This document shows, piece after piece, positions 14,881-23,527 of a stretch of DNA of 64,000 nucleotides. Made by a program: the position numbers and the translations under genes. The stretch's first letter is position 1. Every line of letters starts with the position of its first letter. The notes under the pieces were generated by a model, which saw only the letters and a program-made list of their open reading frames with translations, searched no databases and was not told the DNA's origin. Origin of the DNA: Chloroflexota bacterium (GTDB lineage Bacteria; Chloroflexota; Anaerolineae; UBA1429); contig JAIOAW010000002.1 in the NCBI GenBank assembly GCA_019873625.1, positions 1 through 64,000 on the forward strand, in the 5' to 3' direction.

Positions 14881-16863
14881 CTATTCCGCTGTGACGCGAA
14901 CCTGGTGAATATCGGATACGACTACCTCATGGGCGAGAAGGTCTATCTTGCGTTCGGCAAGGTGAGGGCGATCGGCCTCGTCGAGCCAGTACATACGAAT
15001 CTCTTGGACGTTCAGCAACCCCTCCACTTGCTGGATGCAGACGTACAAATCCGAAAGGTACAACTCGCGCCCGAACGGCCAGCCCGTCCCTTCGGCACCG
15101 CCGAGGATGGGGTTGATGAAGCGGTTCAGCGCGGCGATAATGGCCTGCCGGAGACGACGCTCGTCGGCGCCGGGGCGGGCGACCACATCGGCCTCGATGC
15201 GCACTCGCTTGTACCCCGCCGCCCGCACGATGAGTTGCGTGGTCAGAAGGCGGCGCTCGTCAAGGAAGGCGGTGATCTCGTTACGCAAGTCGTCGCTCAA
15301 GGCGAGGCGGGAGAGGGGGATGTATCCTCTCGCTTCTTCCTCCGTAAGCGCGGGGATGACTAGGACGTACACCTGCCCCGGTGCCGGCGTGCCCCCTAGG
15401 GTGGCCTGCAGGCACAGGGCGCGCGCGATGCGCCCGCGAAAGCGATCCAAGATGAGATATTCGTAATCTGCCGTGGTTACTGCGCGGTAACGCGAACGCA
15501 ACAGGTTGCGGGCGCGAAAGATGGCATGCTCCAGGGTCTCCTGATCCAAGCCCCCTTGGGCCGGCTGGCGGTTGACGACGCGATCCACATAGGCGATGGC
15601 CGTCTTGAGTTCGGTAATGGCTCCGGCGCGCACATTGCCCGCCGTGCCGCCGCCGTAACGGTAGCGCGAAAAGCGAAGGTCAGCGCCGCGCGGGGGCACG
15701 GCGCCGTATCGTTTGACGGTGCCGTCGCGCTGGCGAAGCGCAGGGCCAAAGAGGATCTCGCCGGTGACGCTATCGAGAAGGTAGTGTTTATCCTCCGGGC
15801 CAGATTCGGCGAGCGTCTCTACCTCCGTCCAGGGTTCCCACGTTTCCATGCCCGCTTGCCAAATCTCCACACATTCGCCCGGCCGCCGGGGGAGCACCGG
15901 CGTGTGCTCCAGCCGGAACACTTGCCCAGGCGAGCCGTCGCTGCGGCCCAGCGGCTCGGCGGTTACCTCTGTGGCGTGGGTGGCCGTCACGGTAGCGCCC
16001 CAAGTGGCCGCGGCCACGTCCCTCAAGATAGGCGAGGTCTCGTAGGGTTGTTCGGCGCCCCTTGGCTCCCTCACCTGGCAGCGCACCCAATGGGCCGTGA
16101 GGCCGCCGATTTCGGTAGGGGCGAGTTTCGGCAGGTGGAGGCGCACTTGGCCGGGCCAACTCATACCGCCCGTCGTATCCGATTCGACCTCTACATCGGC
16201 CCAGCCGCCTTCGCCCCAGGCTTGCCAGAGGAGGGGCGGCGATTCGGGGATGATATTCAGGCCGCCCGCGCGCACGCAATCCATATCCAGGGCGATGAGG
16301 TGGCGGTCAAGCGCCTCTTCAAACCCGAAATAGATGGCCTCGCCCACCTGCGGCCGCACAGGCGAAAAGGGCGTGAACTCGCGCTCCAGGCGCTGGAGGG
16401 CGATCTCGCGGTAGGCAAGGTTCCCCCTTTCGTCGCGCTGGCGCACGAGGATGTGGGCCAACTTGGCCGGGCGGATGCGCAGGGGTTCATCCGTAGTAAA
16501 GACGATGGCCTCTCCGCCATCAGCGCGAGAGGTAGAGGCCGCGGTGCCCTGCGGCACAACGATCATCTGTTCTTGCGGCGCCGAAAGGTAAAAGGTCAAG
16601 GGCGCACTCGCCGCTTGGGGTGGCTCCAATTGGATGCCGAGGAGTTCGAGTAACTTGATATAATGCCGATCGGGCACCTGGTTCAGGCGATAGAGGAGGA
16701 TATCCATCATCCAGGCAAAGAGTTCGATAAGCGTAACCCCTGGGTCGCTGACGTTGTGGTCGGTCCACTCGGGGCAATACAGGGGGATGCGCTTTTTCGC
16801 CTCATCCACCAGGTCTTGGAAGGAGCGGTCGTCCAAAGGGCGCATCGGGAGCGGCATAAGCAT
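14881..16863 (-). CDS. Baseplate J-like protein of the contractile injection system (Afp11-like)
   Basis: 660 residues, the size of TIGR02243-type baseplate assembly proteins. It begins RPLDDRSFQDLVDEAKKRIP and LYCPEWTDHNVSDPGVTLIELFAWM, the hallmark opening of eCIS baseplate J proteins. It ends with the gpJ-like region RVRIEADVVARPGADE and LYVCIQQVEGLLNVQEI. It forms the wedge that links tube initiator, gp25 and sheath. The start codon overlaps the stop of the gp25 gene (TAATG), implying coupled translation. All typical parts are present; no truncation seen. Confidence 0.9.
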   Translation of the reverse strand: MLMPLPMRPLDDRSFQDLVDEAKKRIPLYCPEWTDHNVSDPGVTLIELFAWMMDILLYRLNQVPDRHYIKLLELLGIQLEPPQAASAPLTFYLSAPQEQMIVVPQGTAASTSRADGGEAIVFTTDEPLRIRPAKLAHILVRQRDERGNLAYREIALQRLEREFTPFSPVRPQVGEAIYFGFEEALDRHLIALDMDCVRAGGLNIIPESPPLLWQAWGEGGWADVEVESDTTGGMSWPGQVRLHLPKLAPTEIGGLTAHWVRCQVREPRGAEQPYETSPILRDVAAATWGATVTATHATEVTAEPLGRSDGSPGQVFRLEHTPVLPRRPGECVEIWQAGMETWEPWTEVETLAESGPEDKHYLLDSVTGEILFGPALRQRDGTVKRYGAVPPRGADLRFSRYRYGGGTAGNVRAGAITELKTAIAYVDRVVNRQPAQGGLDQETLEHAIFRARNLLRSRYRAVTTADYEYLILDRFRGRIARALCLQATLGGTPAPGQVYVLVIPALTEEEARGYIPLSRLALSDDLRNEITAFLDERRLLTTQLIVRAAGYKRVRIEADVVARPGADERRLRQAIIAALNRFINPILGGAEGTGWPFGRELYLSDLYVCIQQVEGLLNVQEIRMYWLDEADRPHLAERKIDLLAHEVVVSDIHQVRVTAE

Positions 16864-17258
16864 TACTCCTCTGGGATCAGGTAAAAGGGATAGACGAGGC
16901 TACGGCTGGAGTGCGTGGCCTTGATGCGATAGGCAATGGTGATGAGCAGGCAGGCCCGATCGTTGGGGTCCACCGTGGCGGTTACCTGCTCCAAGGCGAT
17001 GCGCGGCTCCCAACGGCCCAAGGCCTCGCGGACGTAACGTTCGGCCAGGCCCGCTGTTTGGTTGTTATTGGGTGCAAAGAGCAACTCGTGCAGGCGGCAA
17101 CCGAATTCGGGGCGCATCACGCGCTGGCCCGGCACGGTGGAAAGGATGATGCAAATGGCCTGCTCGATTTCCGTTGGCCCTTCGACCAGGGCGATCTGGC
17201 CGCGATGATCCAAATGGGGTGGGAAGGCCCATCCTTTGCCGATGATATCTCCAAGCAC
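16863..17258 (-). CDS. gp25-like baseplate protein (Afp9-like)
   Basis: 131 residues with the GPW/gp25 fold: GWAFPPHLDHRGQIALVEG at the N-terminus, IEQAICIILSTVPGQRVMRPEFGCRLHELLF, and the WEPRI block (the conserved E-P-R motif that contacts the sheath). It is an inner baseplate component that nucleates sheath assembly. It lies between the PAAR gene (23 bp gap) and baseplate J (1-bp overlap). Confidence 0.92.
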   Translation of the reverse strand: MLGDIIGKGWAFPPHLDHRGQIALVEGPTEIEQAICIILSTVPGQRVMRPEFGCRLHELLFAPNNNQTAGLAERYVREALGRWEPRIALEQVTATVDPNDRACLLITIAYRIKATHSSRSLVYPFYLIPEE

Positions 17259-17281
17259 TCTTTCACCTCGCTCTTACACGT

Positions 17282-17686
17282 CTACCCGCCGATGAGTACC
17301 GTCCCCGTGGCGATGACGCGCCCTTGGGGGAGGGGCACCACGTCATCGCAGGTGAGCGCGGGGTCGCCATTGCGGGCGGCGCCCTTGCCGTTGATGAGGA
17401 CCGTCGTGCTGCCCATCATAATCGTGGCCCGGTTCGTCGGCGGAATCTGGAATGACGGCCCGCCGATGGGGATGTGCGGTGGCTGGTTGGTGGCCGTGCT
17501 ATTGACCGTGGCGGCGGGCCGCCCGTTGATCAAGACGTTCGTGCTGAGGCCCCCGTCAATAATCCCGTTGAAGGGATGGCCAGGGGTAGGCGTGGGCACG
17601 GGGCCGCCCGGCGAGGGCACCATCACGATGTGCGTATCCAAGGCCTGGATCATATCCCCTTGTTTGGCCGCCGGCTGTGCGGGCAT
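17282..17686 (-). CDS. PAAR-domain spike tip protein (Afp10-like)
   Basis: 134 residues. It has the PAAR repeat pattern of Pro, Ala, Arg and short beta strands: MPAQPAAKQGD, STNVLINGRPAAT, TTVLINGKGAARNGDPALTC and VIATGTVLIGG. Members cap the trimeric spike with a metal-bound cone and can carry effectors. No toxin domain is attached. It is 11 bp downstream of the spike gene, as expected for a spike and tip pair. Confidence 0.9.
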   Translation of the reverse strand: MPAQPAAKQGDMIQALDTHIVMVPSPGGPVPTPTPGHPFNGIIDGGLSTNVLINGRPAATVNSTATNQPPHIPIGGPSFQIPPTNRATIMMGSTTVLINGKGAARNGDPALTCDDVVPLPQGRVIATGTVLIGG

Positions 17687-17697
17687 CGTCCCCTCCG

Positions 17698-19401
17698 TTA
17701 CGGGTTCAACTGGATAATCGCGCCCTTGATGGTCACGTTGCCGTTCGCCTCGATGTTCATATTCGCCGAGGCCTTGATGCTCAGGTTCTGGCCGGCCTCG
17801 ATGGCCAACTCCCCCGAGCCTTTGATGGAGAGCCTGCGGCCGTTATCATCGAGCACCAGGGTCTGGCCGCCGGACGTGGTAATCTCGATTTTCGAGGCGT
17901 CATCGTCGAAGGTGAGTTTGTGGCCCCCAGCCGTCTCGATGCGCACCTGGGCGGGATTCTCATCGTGAAAGATGATCTTGTGGCCGGCCCGGGTGTACCA
18001 GACGCGTTCTACCACGTTTCCGCCGCTCACAGCCTGGCTCGCCGAGACGGGTGGCGCATCCACGCCGTTCCACAACCCACCCAAGACGATGGGGCGCGAC
18101 ACATCGCCTTGCTCGAACCCGACGAGCACCTCATCGTTCACCTCGGGCAGAGAGAAGAGGCCGCGGCTGTTCCCCGCGCCCACGCCGATTACGCGCGCCC
18201 AGGCGCTCTCTTGCTGGCCATCCAGCCAAGGGAACTTGAGGCGCACGCGGCCCTGATTCTCCGGGTCGTTGTTGTTGGTGACGATTCCCGTCATCAAGGG
18301 CCAGAACGAGCGAGCCGGCTCGCCCTTGACCAAGAGGGCGCTCAACGTCTCCTCGCGGCGCCCCGTAACCTGAAACCAGGTTACATAATCTTGCGCGGTG
18401 GACCAGATGTGCCGCGCCGCCGTGACGCGATAGCGCCCGTTGAAGCGCTGGCCCAGGGCGCTGAGTTCCACCACACAGCCGGCCCTCAGGTTCGGCGTGC
18501 CGTGGCACATCCCCTCGGCCTCCACAAAGGCCCCATCGTGCTCGTTGAGGATGGCCTGCGCGATGGCATCGGCCTCATCCTGGCTCGCCAATGCGGCCCG
18601 CACCACCAGGTCGCCGGCGCTCCCGAAGGCCTCTTCGGCCATCTCGCCGCCCGATCGCCTCTCGCCGATGGCGGGAGCGGCCTCGCCCCGCTGCGCCCGG
18701 CCCACAATTTCGCGCTTGTTAGAGGGGTCCCACCCCTTGACGATGACCTCGCTCACCTGGCTCCCCAAGGTGAGGGAGGGCTGAAAGCGCACCAACTGCG
18801 CGCCCCACTCCAACGGCACCACGGGGGCGCCATCGGGCCGGGCGCGCTTGAAATAAAGGGTGCGATCTTGGACGTACACATCATACCCAAGGGCGCGCGC
18901 CCGTTCGAGGAGGAAGGCCATATCCGTTTGCCCATCTTGGTAAACGTGCTCATAGGTGGTGGGCGTCGTATCCACCTCGGCGCGCAGGCCCGCCGCTTGG
19001 GCGATGTTCTGGGCGATGTCGCTATCGCGCATATTCTGAAAGGTGCGCGTGTGCACCCCGCGATGGAGGCGGTGCGAGCGATCGTAGGCGCGCACGAGGA
19101 GGTCCACCACCATCCCCTCGCCGAATTCGGGCGCGAGGCCCGTAATCTCGCCGATGAAAACGACCGTCTCGCCCTGGCCCTGTTCGTTGGCCACCCCCAC
19201 GCGCAGTTCCGCGCCGAGGGGGAAGGTATCCGCATTGGTCCAACGCGCGTTCTGGTCGTGCACCCACAGGGTGCACAGGTCGGGCAGGTGTAGGCTGGTC
19301 TCCACCTCCACGCGAAAGAGGTCATCCATCACTTGCGTATCGAGCGGGGTGCCGTTGATGCGCACATACAATTGGCGGATCAATGCCTCTTGTGGGGGCA
19401 T
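17698..19401 (-). CDS. VgrG/Afp8-like central spike protein
   Basis: 567 residues. Residues 1 to about 340 are the phage gpD (gp27-like) part, starting ALIRQLYVRINGTPLDTQVMD. About 365-450 is a gp5 OB-fold: MTGIVTNNNDPENQGRVRLK, FSLPEVNDEVLVGFEQGD and PIVLGGLWNG. From 480 onward short repeated strands (VRIETAGGHKLTFDD, KIEITTSGGQTLVLDD) form the triangular beta-helix that pierces the target. The repeats end cleanly with no extra enzymatic domain, so the spike itself is probably not an effector. It is followed by the PAAR tip. Confidence 0.92.
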   Translation of the reverse strand: MPPQEALIRQLYVRINGTPLDTQVMDDLFRVEVETSLHLPDLCTLWVHDQNARWTNADTFPLGAELRVGVANEQGQGETVVFIGEITGLAPEFGEGMVVDLLVRAYDRSHRLHRGVHTRTFQNMRDSDIAQNIAQAAGLRAEVDTTPTTYEHVYQDGQTDMAFLLERARALGYDVYVQDRTLYFKRARPDGAPVVPLEWGAQLVRFQPSLTLGSQVSEVIVKGWDPSNKREIVGRAQRGEAAPAIGERRSGGEMAEEAFGSAGDLVVRAALASQDEADAIAQAILNEHDGAFVEAEGMCHGTPNLRAGCVVELSALGQRFNGRYRVTAARHIWSTAQDYVTWFQVTGRREETLSALLVKGEPARSFWPLMTGIVTNNNDPENQGRVRLKFPWLDGQQESAWARVIGVGAGNSRGLFSLPEVNDEVLVGFEQGDVSRPIVLGGLWNGVDAPPVSASQAVSGGNVVERVWYTRAGHKIIFHDENPAQVRIETAGGHKLTFDDDASKIEITTSGGQTLVLDDNGRRLSIKGSGELAIEAGQNLSIKASANMNIEANGNVTIKGAIIQLNP

Positions 19402-19405
19402 TTCG

Positions 19406-20065
19406 CTACTCCAAGGGTGGGATCATAATGATCTGCCCAGGGCGCAGGCGCAAGGGATCGGTTATCCCGTTCGCCTCGGCGATGCGCCGCCAACGGGTGG
19501 CATCGCCGTATTCTTCCCAGGCGATCAGGTCGAGCCGGTCGCCTGCGTAGAGGATGCGCGTGCGCGGCGCCGTGCCCCCGCCCGAGGTGGGGTTCTGCTT
19601 GGCGTGCGCCTCCTCGTCAACCACCTGCTGGAGGGAGATGTTCACCACCGTGCGGACGGGCGTGCCATCTTTGAGAAAGAGGGTGAACTTTTCGTCCATC
19701 TTGGTGATGACGGCCTCGAATTCGAACCGCCCCCACTGAAAGATGCAGTGAGGCGGCTCGCTCTTGCCCGTGCGTTGGTCGGCGCGATCCTCATCCACCA
19801 TCATCATCCGCCACAGGGGGGCGGTGTAGGTGCGCACATCCTCGCCCTGGCCGTAGGTGTCAAAGAGCAGGCGAAGCGTCAGGGTCTGCGCGCCGCCTTG
19901 CTTGAAGCGCACACGCGGGCTGTTTAGCCCTTTGGTGCTGGCCGGCTCGTAGGTGTTCTGTTTGCTGATGGTGTATTCATACGGGTTGAACATACAGGGC
20001 ACGCGTTCGCCCGTATTCTTGTTGATGATGACGGCCGGCTCCAGGCCGCCGCGCGTCGTCGGCAT
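19406..20065 (-). CDS. LysM-domain tube-baseplate hub protein (Afp7-like)
   Basis: 219 residues. The N-terminal part (AVIINKNTGERVPCMFNPYEY, FKQGGAQTLTLRLLFDTY, WGRFEFEAVITKMDEKFTLF) is the eCIS/phage hub domain. Residues about 168-218 form a LysM module: RILYAGDRLDLIAWEEYGD and IAEANGITDPLRLRPGQII. In Afp-like particles this protein lies between tube and spike. It ends 4 bp before the spike gene and starts 21 bp after the Pro-rich protein. Confidence 0.9.
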   Translation of the reverse strand: MPTTRGGLEPAVIINKNTGERVPCMFNPYEYTISKQNTYEPASTKGLNSPRVRFKQGGAQTLTLRLLFDTYGQGEDVRTYTAPLWRMMMVDEDRADQRTGKSEPPHCIFQWGRFEFEAVITKMDEKFTLFLKDGTPVRTVVNISLQQVVDEEAHAKQNPTSGGGTAPRTRILYAGDRLDLIAWEEYGDATRWRRIAEANGITDPLRLRPGQIIMIPPLE

Positions 20066-20086
20066 ATGGACCTCCTCGCCGCCCAG

Positions 20087-22075
20087 TTAGCGCCAGCGGG
20101 GGTGCTCCTCGCCGGAGCGTTCCCGTTCGATGCGCAGGCGCTCGCGAATGCGGCGGTACACTTCGTCGGTCAATTTCTCCAAATCCACTTGGGCCTCTCC
20201 TGAGGGGGCTTGGCCCCCCTCCCTGGGTTCGGCGGGTGCTGATGCGGCGCCCTCTGCGGGGGCCGCGGCCTCCGGCTGGCGGCGGACGAAGGTGACCCCT
20301 ACCGCAGGGCTGGGCGCGCCGACGGGAGGTGGACCTTCTACCGCCGGAGGGGCACCCGCAGGCGCCCGGCCCCTTGGTGCCTGCTCGGCGCGTGCAGGGC
20401 GGCCAAAGAGGGCCTCCTCCAAGGGGATGGGCTGCTCGCGGAGCGGCTCCTCATCGCCGGCGGGTATGCGCCGAACCTCTGCCGGCGGCGTAGCCAAAGA
20501 CCTCGGCGGAGCCGAAGGCCCCGGCCCGCGGGGCGCGGCGGACTCCCTCTCGGCTCGGCGCGGGGGCGGGGGCACGCCCGTTACCCCGCGCGGGCGCACG
20601 GGGAGCGCCCGTTCCAAAGGCACCTGCGCCGGGGACGGCGCAGGGAAGGCATCTTCCTCGCCTTCCGCAGCCCAAGCGGATGGTTCGCCCTCTTCGATCG
20701 TCTCGGAAGGGGAAGGCACCTCTCGCCCCTCTGGGGCGCCCGCCTCACGGCGCGGGAGGCGTTCCGTTCCAGGGCGCGCTGCACGGCGCAGCGGCGGAAT
20801 CTCCGCGCCCGCCGTCCCCCCCAACCGCGGAGGCTCGGGCGAAGGTGGCTCCGTCTCTGCGCCTTCCGCCTCGGGCCTCGTCGGCGCCCCACGGTATGGC
20901 AGCGAAGGCTCGGCGGGGACGGGCGTTGGCCGCGCGGCCTCGAGCGGCGAGGAGCGAGGCGCCCCCTGAGATGGGGGTTCCGCCGGCGAGGGCGCTCCTC
21001 GCACAATGCGCTGCGCCGGGCCTGGCGCGGGAGGCGAGGGTTCCACCTCACGCCCAGCCCGCGGAGGCGCCTCCGGCTCCCCCTGCGCCCCTTCGCCAGA
21101 GGAGAGAGGAGGCCCCTCTATGGCCCGTTCCTCCTCCATAGGCGGGGGCGAGCTTTCCGCGCGGGGCGCCTCAGGCGCCCGTTCGGGGCGCCCTGCAAAA
21201 GGCCCCGGCCTTTCGGCCGTACGCCGAATGGGCGGGCCTCCCGTGCTGCGAGAGATGGCGGGGCGCTCGCCTCGAGAGAGCGGAGGGGGTGGCGGCGCAG
21301 GAGGCCCTTGGGCGGGTTCCTCAGGAGGCCTGGCCGCCCGTTCGAGGGGCGGCGGGGGCGCCTCGCGGGGGCGCGCCAGAGGCTCTTCGGCAGGCCTTTG
21401 AGGCCCTTCAAAAGGTGGCGCCTCAGGGGGAGGGGGCACGGACGCGAGGCGCTCGACCCTAGGGCCTTGCCCTTCGCCCGTTTGGGAGGCCGTGGGCCTT
21501 GCCGGCCGCTCCGCCGGCGCCCCACGTGGGGGCCTGGGGGCCGGCTCTTCGGCCAGGCCTGCGCCGCGCCGGAAGGCCGGCCGGGCCGGGGGCCTCATCG
21601 AGGGTTCCGTAGAGGGCACCCGTTCCGGGCTTGCGGGCCGCGCCGGCGCGGGCGAGGGCGCCGCGCGCTGAAGGGCCTGCCGCACCTCGGCTACCGAAAA
21701 GGGGAGCGAAGGGGCAGGGCGCGGCGCGGCCTCAGGGGGCGCATATGGCGCGCCCTCTTCGCGGCCTTCTTCCGCCTCATAGGCAAAGGGTTCCGCCTCT
21801 ATTCCCGCTTCGGGCCAGGGCGGGGCCGCCGCATAGGGGCGGGCAAGGATGAGAGGCTGCTCCTCTGGGGTGCGCTCCGCGATGCGCCACGCCCCCGCGA
21901 GCACGGAAATGGGTCGGGCATGCACGGCGAGCGGCGCGGGCGGGGCCAAGGCATAGCGCCGGCGCACCCAATGCGTATACCCAAGTGCTCGCACTTGGGG
22001 GGCTGGCGCAAGGCGCCGCCTCAAACGCTCCACAAAGCCCAAGATGGCGCGCACTCTGGAAAAATCGCCGCTCAT
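20087..22075 (-). CDS. Large disordered Pro/Ala/Glu/Arg-rich eCIS-associated protein, function unknown
   Basis: 662 residues. Residues 1-80 look ordered (MSGDFSRVRAILGFVERLRR). About 80-620 is low complexity, dominated by Pro, Ala, Glu, Gly and Arg without a fixed repeat unit. The last about 35 residues form an amphipathic helix, VDLEKLTDEVYRRIRERLRI followed by ERERSG. Its ATG overlaps the stop of the second tube gene (ATGA). The position between tube initiator and LysM hub is where other eCIS loci have small baseplate proteins; no coiled-coil tape measure is seen here or elsewhere. It may be a flexible scaffold, a length-determining substitute or a cargo adaptor. None of these is supported by a recognised domain. 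Confidence 0.6.
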   Translation of the reverse strand: MSGDFSRVRAILGFVERLRRRLAPAPQVRALGYTHWVRRRYALAPPAPLAVHARPISVLAGAWRIAERTPEEQPLILARPYAAAPPWPEAGIEAEPFAYEAEEGREEGAPYAPPEAAPRPAPSLPFSVAEVRQALQRAAPSPAPARPASPERVPSTEPSMRPPARPAFRRGAGLAEEPAPRPPRGAPAERPARPTASQTGEGQGPRVERLASVPPPPEAPPFEGPQRPAEEPLARPREAPPPPLERAARPPEEPAQGPPAPPPPPLSRGERPAISRSTGGPPIRRTAERPGPFAGRPERAPEAPRAESSPPPMEEERAIEGPPLSSGEGAQGEPEAPPRAGREVEPSPPAPGPAQRIVRGAPSPAEPPSQGAPRSSPLEAARPTPVPAEPSLPYRGAPTRPEAEGAETEPPSPEPPRLGGTAGAEIPPLRRAARPGTERLPRREAGAPEGREVPSPSETIEEGEPSAWAAEGEEDAFPAPSPAQVPLERALPVRPRGVTGVPPPPRRAERESAAPRGPGPSAPPRSLATPPAEVRRIPAGDEEPLREQPIPLEEALFGRPARAEQAPRGRAPAGAPPAVEGPPPVGAPSPAVGVTFVRRQPEAAAPAEGAASAPAEPREGGQAPSGEAQVDLEKLTDEVYRRIRERLRIERERSGEEHPRWR

Positions 22076-22509
22076 GTGACGGTTACACTTTCAAAGGCCA
22101 ATTCGAGCGTCTCGATGGCCGCATCGCTTCGGCTTGTATTCAAGGTGGGGCCGGTCCATTTGGTGGGGTAGGCGTTTTGTAGGTCCCAGCGCAAGATGGG
22201 CGCGCCCGTCTCATCGAGCAGCATAATGGAAACCTGCCGCTGGGCCTTGGTGACTTGGCCTTGCATCACCGAGATGTACCAAGCAAGAAGAGCGCTGGAA
22301 CGCGCCAGGCCGCGCTTGAGCGTCAAACTGCCACGGCGCACGCGCCCAGGGAGGAGGTGCGTGCCCGTGTTGTAGCCGCCCTCCTTTTCTTCCTCGACCT
22401 CGACCTCCAGGGTCGGGAGGGTGCATTCGGTGAAATAGGCCTCAGGCACGCCGTCTATCTGCACGACGAAGCGATAGGCCGGGTAGATTTCTGACCGCCG
22501 CCCCATCAT
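22072..22509 (-). CDS. Second tail-tube protein (Afp5-like, probable tube initiator)
   Basis: 145 residues of the T4 gp19/Hcp-like tube family: YRFVVQIDGVPEAYFTECTL at the start, a GSLTLKRGLARSS strand, and ETLELAFESVTV at the end. It is shorter and more divergent than the main tube protein encoded at 23044-23487. In Afp-type systems a distinct tube paralogue adapts the tube to the spike, and the position next to baseplate genes fits that. Start ATG 22509 overlaps the preceding small gene. Confidence 0.88.
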   Translation of the reverse strand: MMGRRSEIYPAYRFVVQIDGVPEAYFTECTLPTLEVEVEEEKEGGYNTGTHLLPGRVRRGSLTLKRGLARSSALLAWYISVMQGQVTKAQRQVSIMLLDETGAPILRWDLQNAYPTKWTGPTLNTSRSDAAIETLELAFESVTVT

Positions 22510-22670
22510 AGTGCCCCCTCGTTCAAGCGCTCATTGAGGCGGGCGACCTCCCGCACCCAGCGGAGCCGATCTCGATGCTCCATATGCATAATCTCTTGGT
22601 GGCTCCATTTCAGGTGATAGGCGATGTACGCTACCTCCTCGTAGAGCCGGTCGAGGGGGTAGCGCGTCAT
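22506..22670 (-). CDS. Small eCIS protein of the DUF6760 type, 54 residues
   Basis: Complete ORF from ATG (22670) to TGA (22506), with ATGA overlaps at both ends. The sequence begins MTRYPLDRLYEEVAYIAYHL and continues with W-SHQEIMHMEHRDRLRWV and ARLNERLNE. The YPLDRLYEE...HRxRxRWV pattern is that of the short DUF6760 proteins found between tube and tube-initiator genes of many eCIS loci. It probably works with the upstream 119-residue protein, like a tail-assembly chaperone pair. It is too short for ordinary gene callers. Confidence 0.8.
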   Translation of the reverse strand: MTRYPLDRLYEEVAYIAYHLKWSHQEIMHMEHRDRLRWVREVARLNERLNEGAL

Positions 22671-23026
22671 TCCCCCAGGGGCACCACCTCCGCCTCAAAC
22701 GTGTGTTGGCATACAGGGCACACCACTGGGATGCGATTGGCGCCCACCTCATTGATGCGCCGGTAAAAATCTTGCAGGTAGGCCAAATCTGCCGTAAAGA
22801 GGTTCTCGATGACGGCGGGGGAGATGGCCGGCAGGGTTCCCAAGCGCGTGATGACCCGCGATAGGAGGATGATCGTGAGATAGGCCTCATTGGCGCGCAC
22901 GCGCGGGTCGCGCAAAGGGGCGATCTCATCCATCGCCGTGGCCAAGCGCATCGTCCCTACGCGGTGCACCTCGCCCCGTTCATCCACGTAGCCACGGGGC
23001 AACGTGAATTCGAATTCGGTTTGCAT
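22667..23026 (-). CDS. Tail-assembly chaperone-like protein with C-terminal CxxC
   Basis: 119 residues. The N-terminal half (FEFTLPRGYVDERGEVHRVG, MRLATAMDEIAPLRDPRVRA) has the pattern of eCIS and phage tail assembly proteins encoded after the tube gene. The C-terminal half ends in PVVCPVCQHTFEAEVVPLGE, a single CPxC knuckle that could bind metal on dimerisation. It overlaps the DUF6760 gene by four bases in the -1 frame. The place and overlap recall the G/G-T chaperone genes of long-tailed phages, although no good slippery heptamer is seen. Confidence 0.7.
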   Translation of the reverse strand: MQTEFEFTLPRGYVDERGEVHRVGTMRLATAMDEIAPLRDPRVRANEAYLTIILLSRVITRLGTLPAISPAVIENLFTADLAYLQDFYRRINEVGANRIPVVCPVCQHTFEAEVVPLGE

Positions 23027-23043
23027 TCACCGCCTCCCCTGGC

Positions 23044-23487
23044 TTAGCGCTCGCGATACAATCCCTCGTGCGTGATGACGAGTTCCTCGATGCCGAACTC
23101 GTTGCTGTCGGATTTGACCGTGGGGCCGGAGACCTTGACCGGCCAGGCGTTCTCAAAGTTCCAACGGGCCACCTCGTTGAGAGATTGGTCGAACATCACG
23201 ATGGAGCCGTTATGCCGAGCGCCCTCGATATCGCCGCGCACCACCTGGTCGCGCCAGTTCCAGATATCCATATTATCGGTGATGCCGCGCTTGAGGGTGA
23301 TGTTTTCCCACTTGAGGCGCCCGGGGATCTTTTGGATATGCTCGCGGCCCTTTTCGTCCACGACCTTGTGCTCGATGACCTCATGCTCCGAGCCGATGCC
23401 CGAGCACTCGGTAAAGTAGCCCGTGATGACGCCCTGAATCTCGATGGCATAGTGAAAACCAACAAGGGGATCTCGTCTCTCTGCCAT
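23044..23487 (-). CDS. Main tail-tube protein (Afp1-like)
   Basis: 147 residues, T4 gp19-like: DPLVGFHYAIEIQGVITGYF, TECSGIGSEHEVIEHKVVDE, PGRLKWENITLKRGITDNMD and ARWNFENAWPVKVSGPTVKS. This is the typical size and sequence of the inner-tube protomer of eCIS. It stacks as hexameric rings inside the sheath and holds the cargo. It lies 40 bp after the sheath gene. A single main tube gene and a single sheath gene imply a simpler particle than Afp, which has three sheath paralogues. Confidence 0.93.
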   Translation of the reverse strand: MAERRDPLVGFHYAIEIQGVITGYFTECSGIGSEHEVIEHKVVDEKGREHIQKIPGRLKWENITLKRGITDNMDIWNWRDQVVRGDIEGARHNGSIVMFDQSLNEVARWNFENAWPVKVSGPTVKSDSNEFGIEELVITHEGLYRER

Positions 23488-23527
23488 AGCAAACTCACCT
23501 CACACTGTGCGATCTTGTGCCGTCATC

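Noticed and set aside
17677-19293. 538-codon plus-strand ORF, and similar long ones at 23507-25084 and 31011-32729
   Set aside because: All are antisense to clear genes (spike, sheath, and ATPase/URO-D). Their composition is His/Arg/Gly rich, typical of antisense frames of GC-rich genes.
22667-22690. Programmed -1 frameshift signal between the two small eCIS genes
   Set aside because: GGGGGAA does not allow good re-pairing in the A site. The ATGA overlap suffices for re-initiation.
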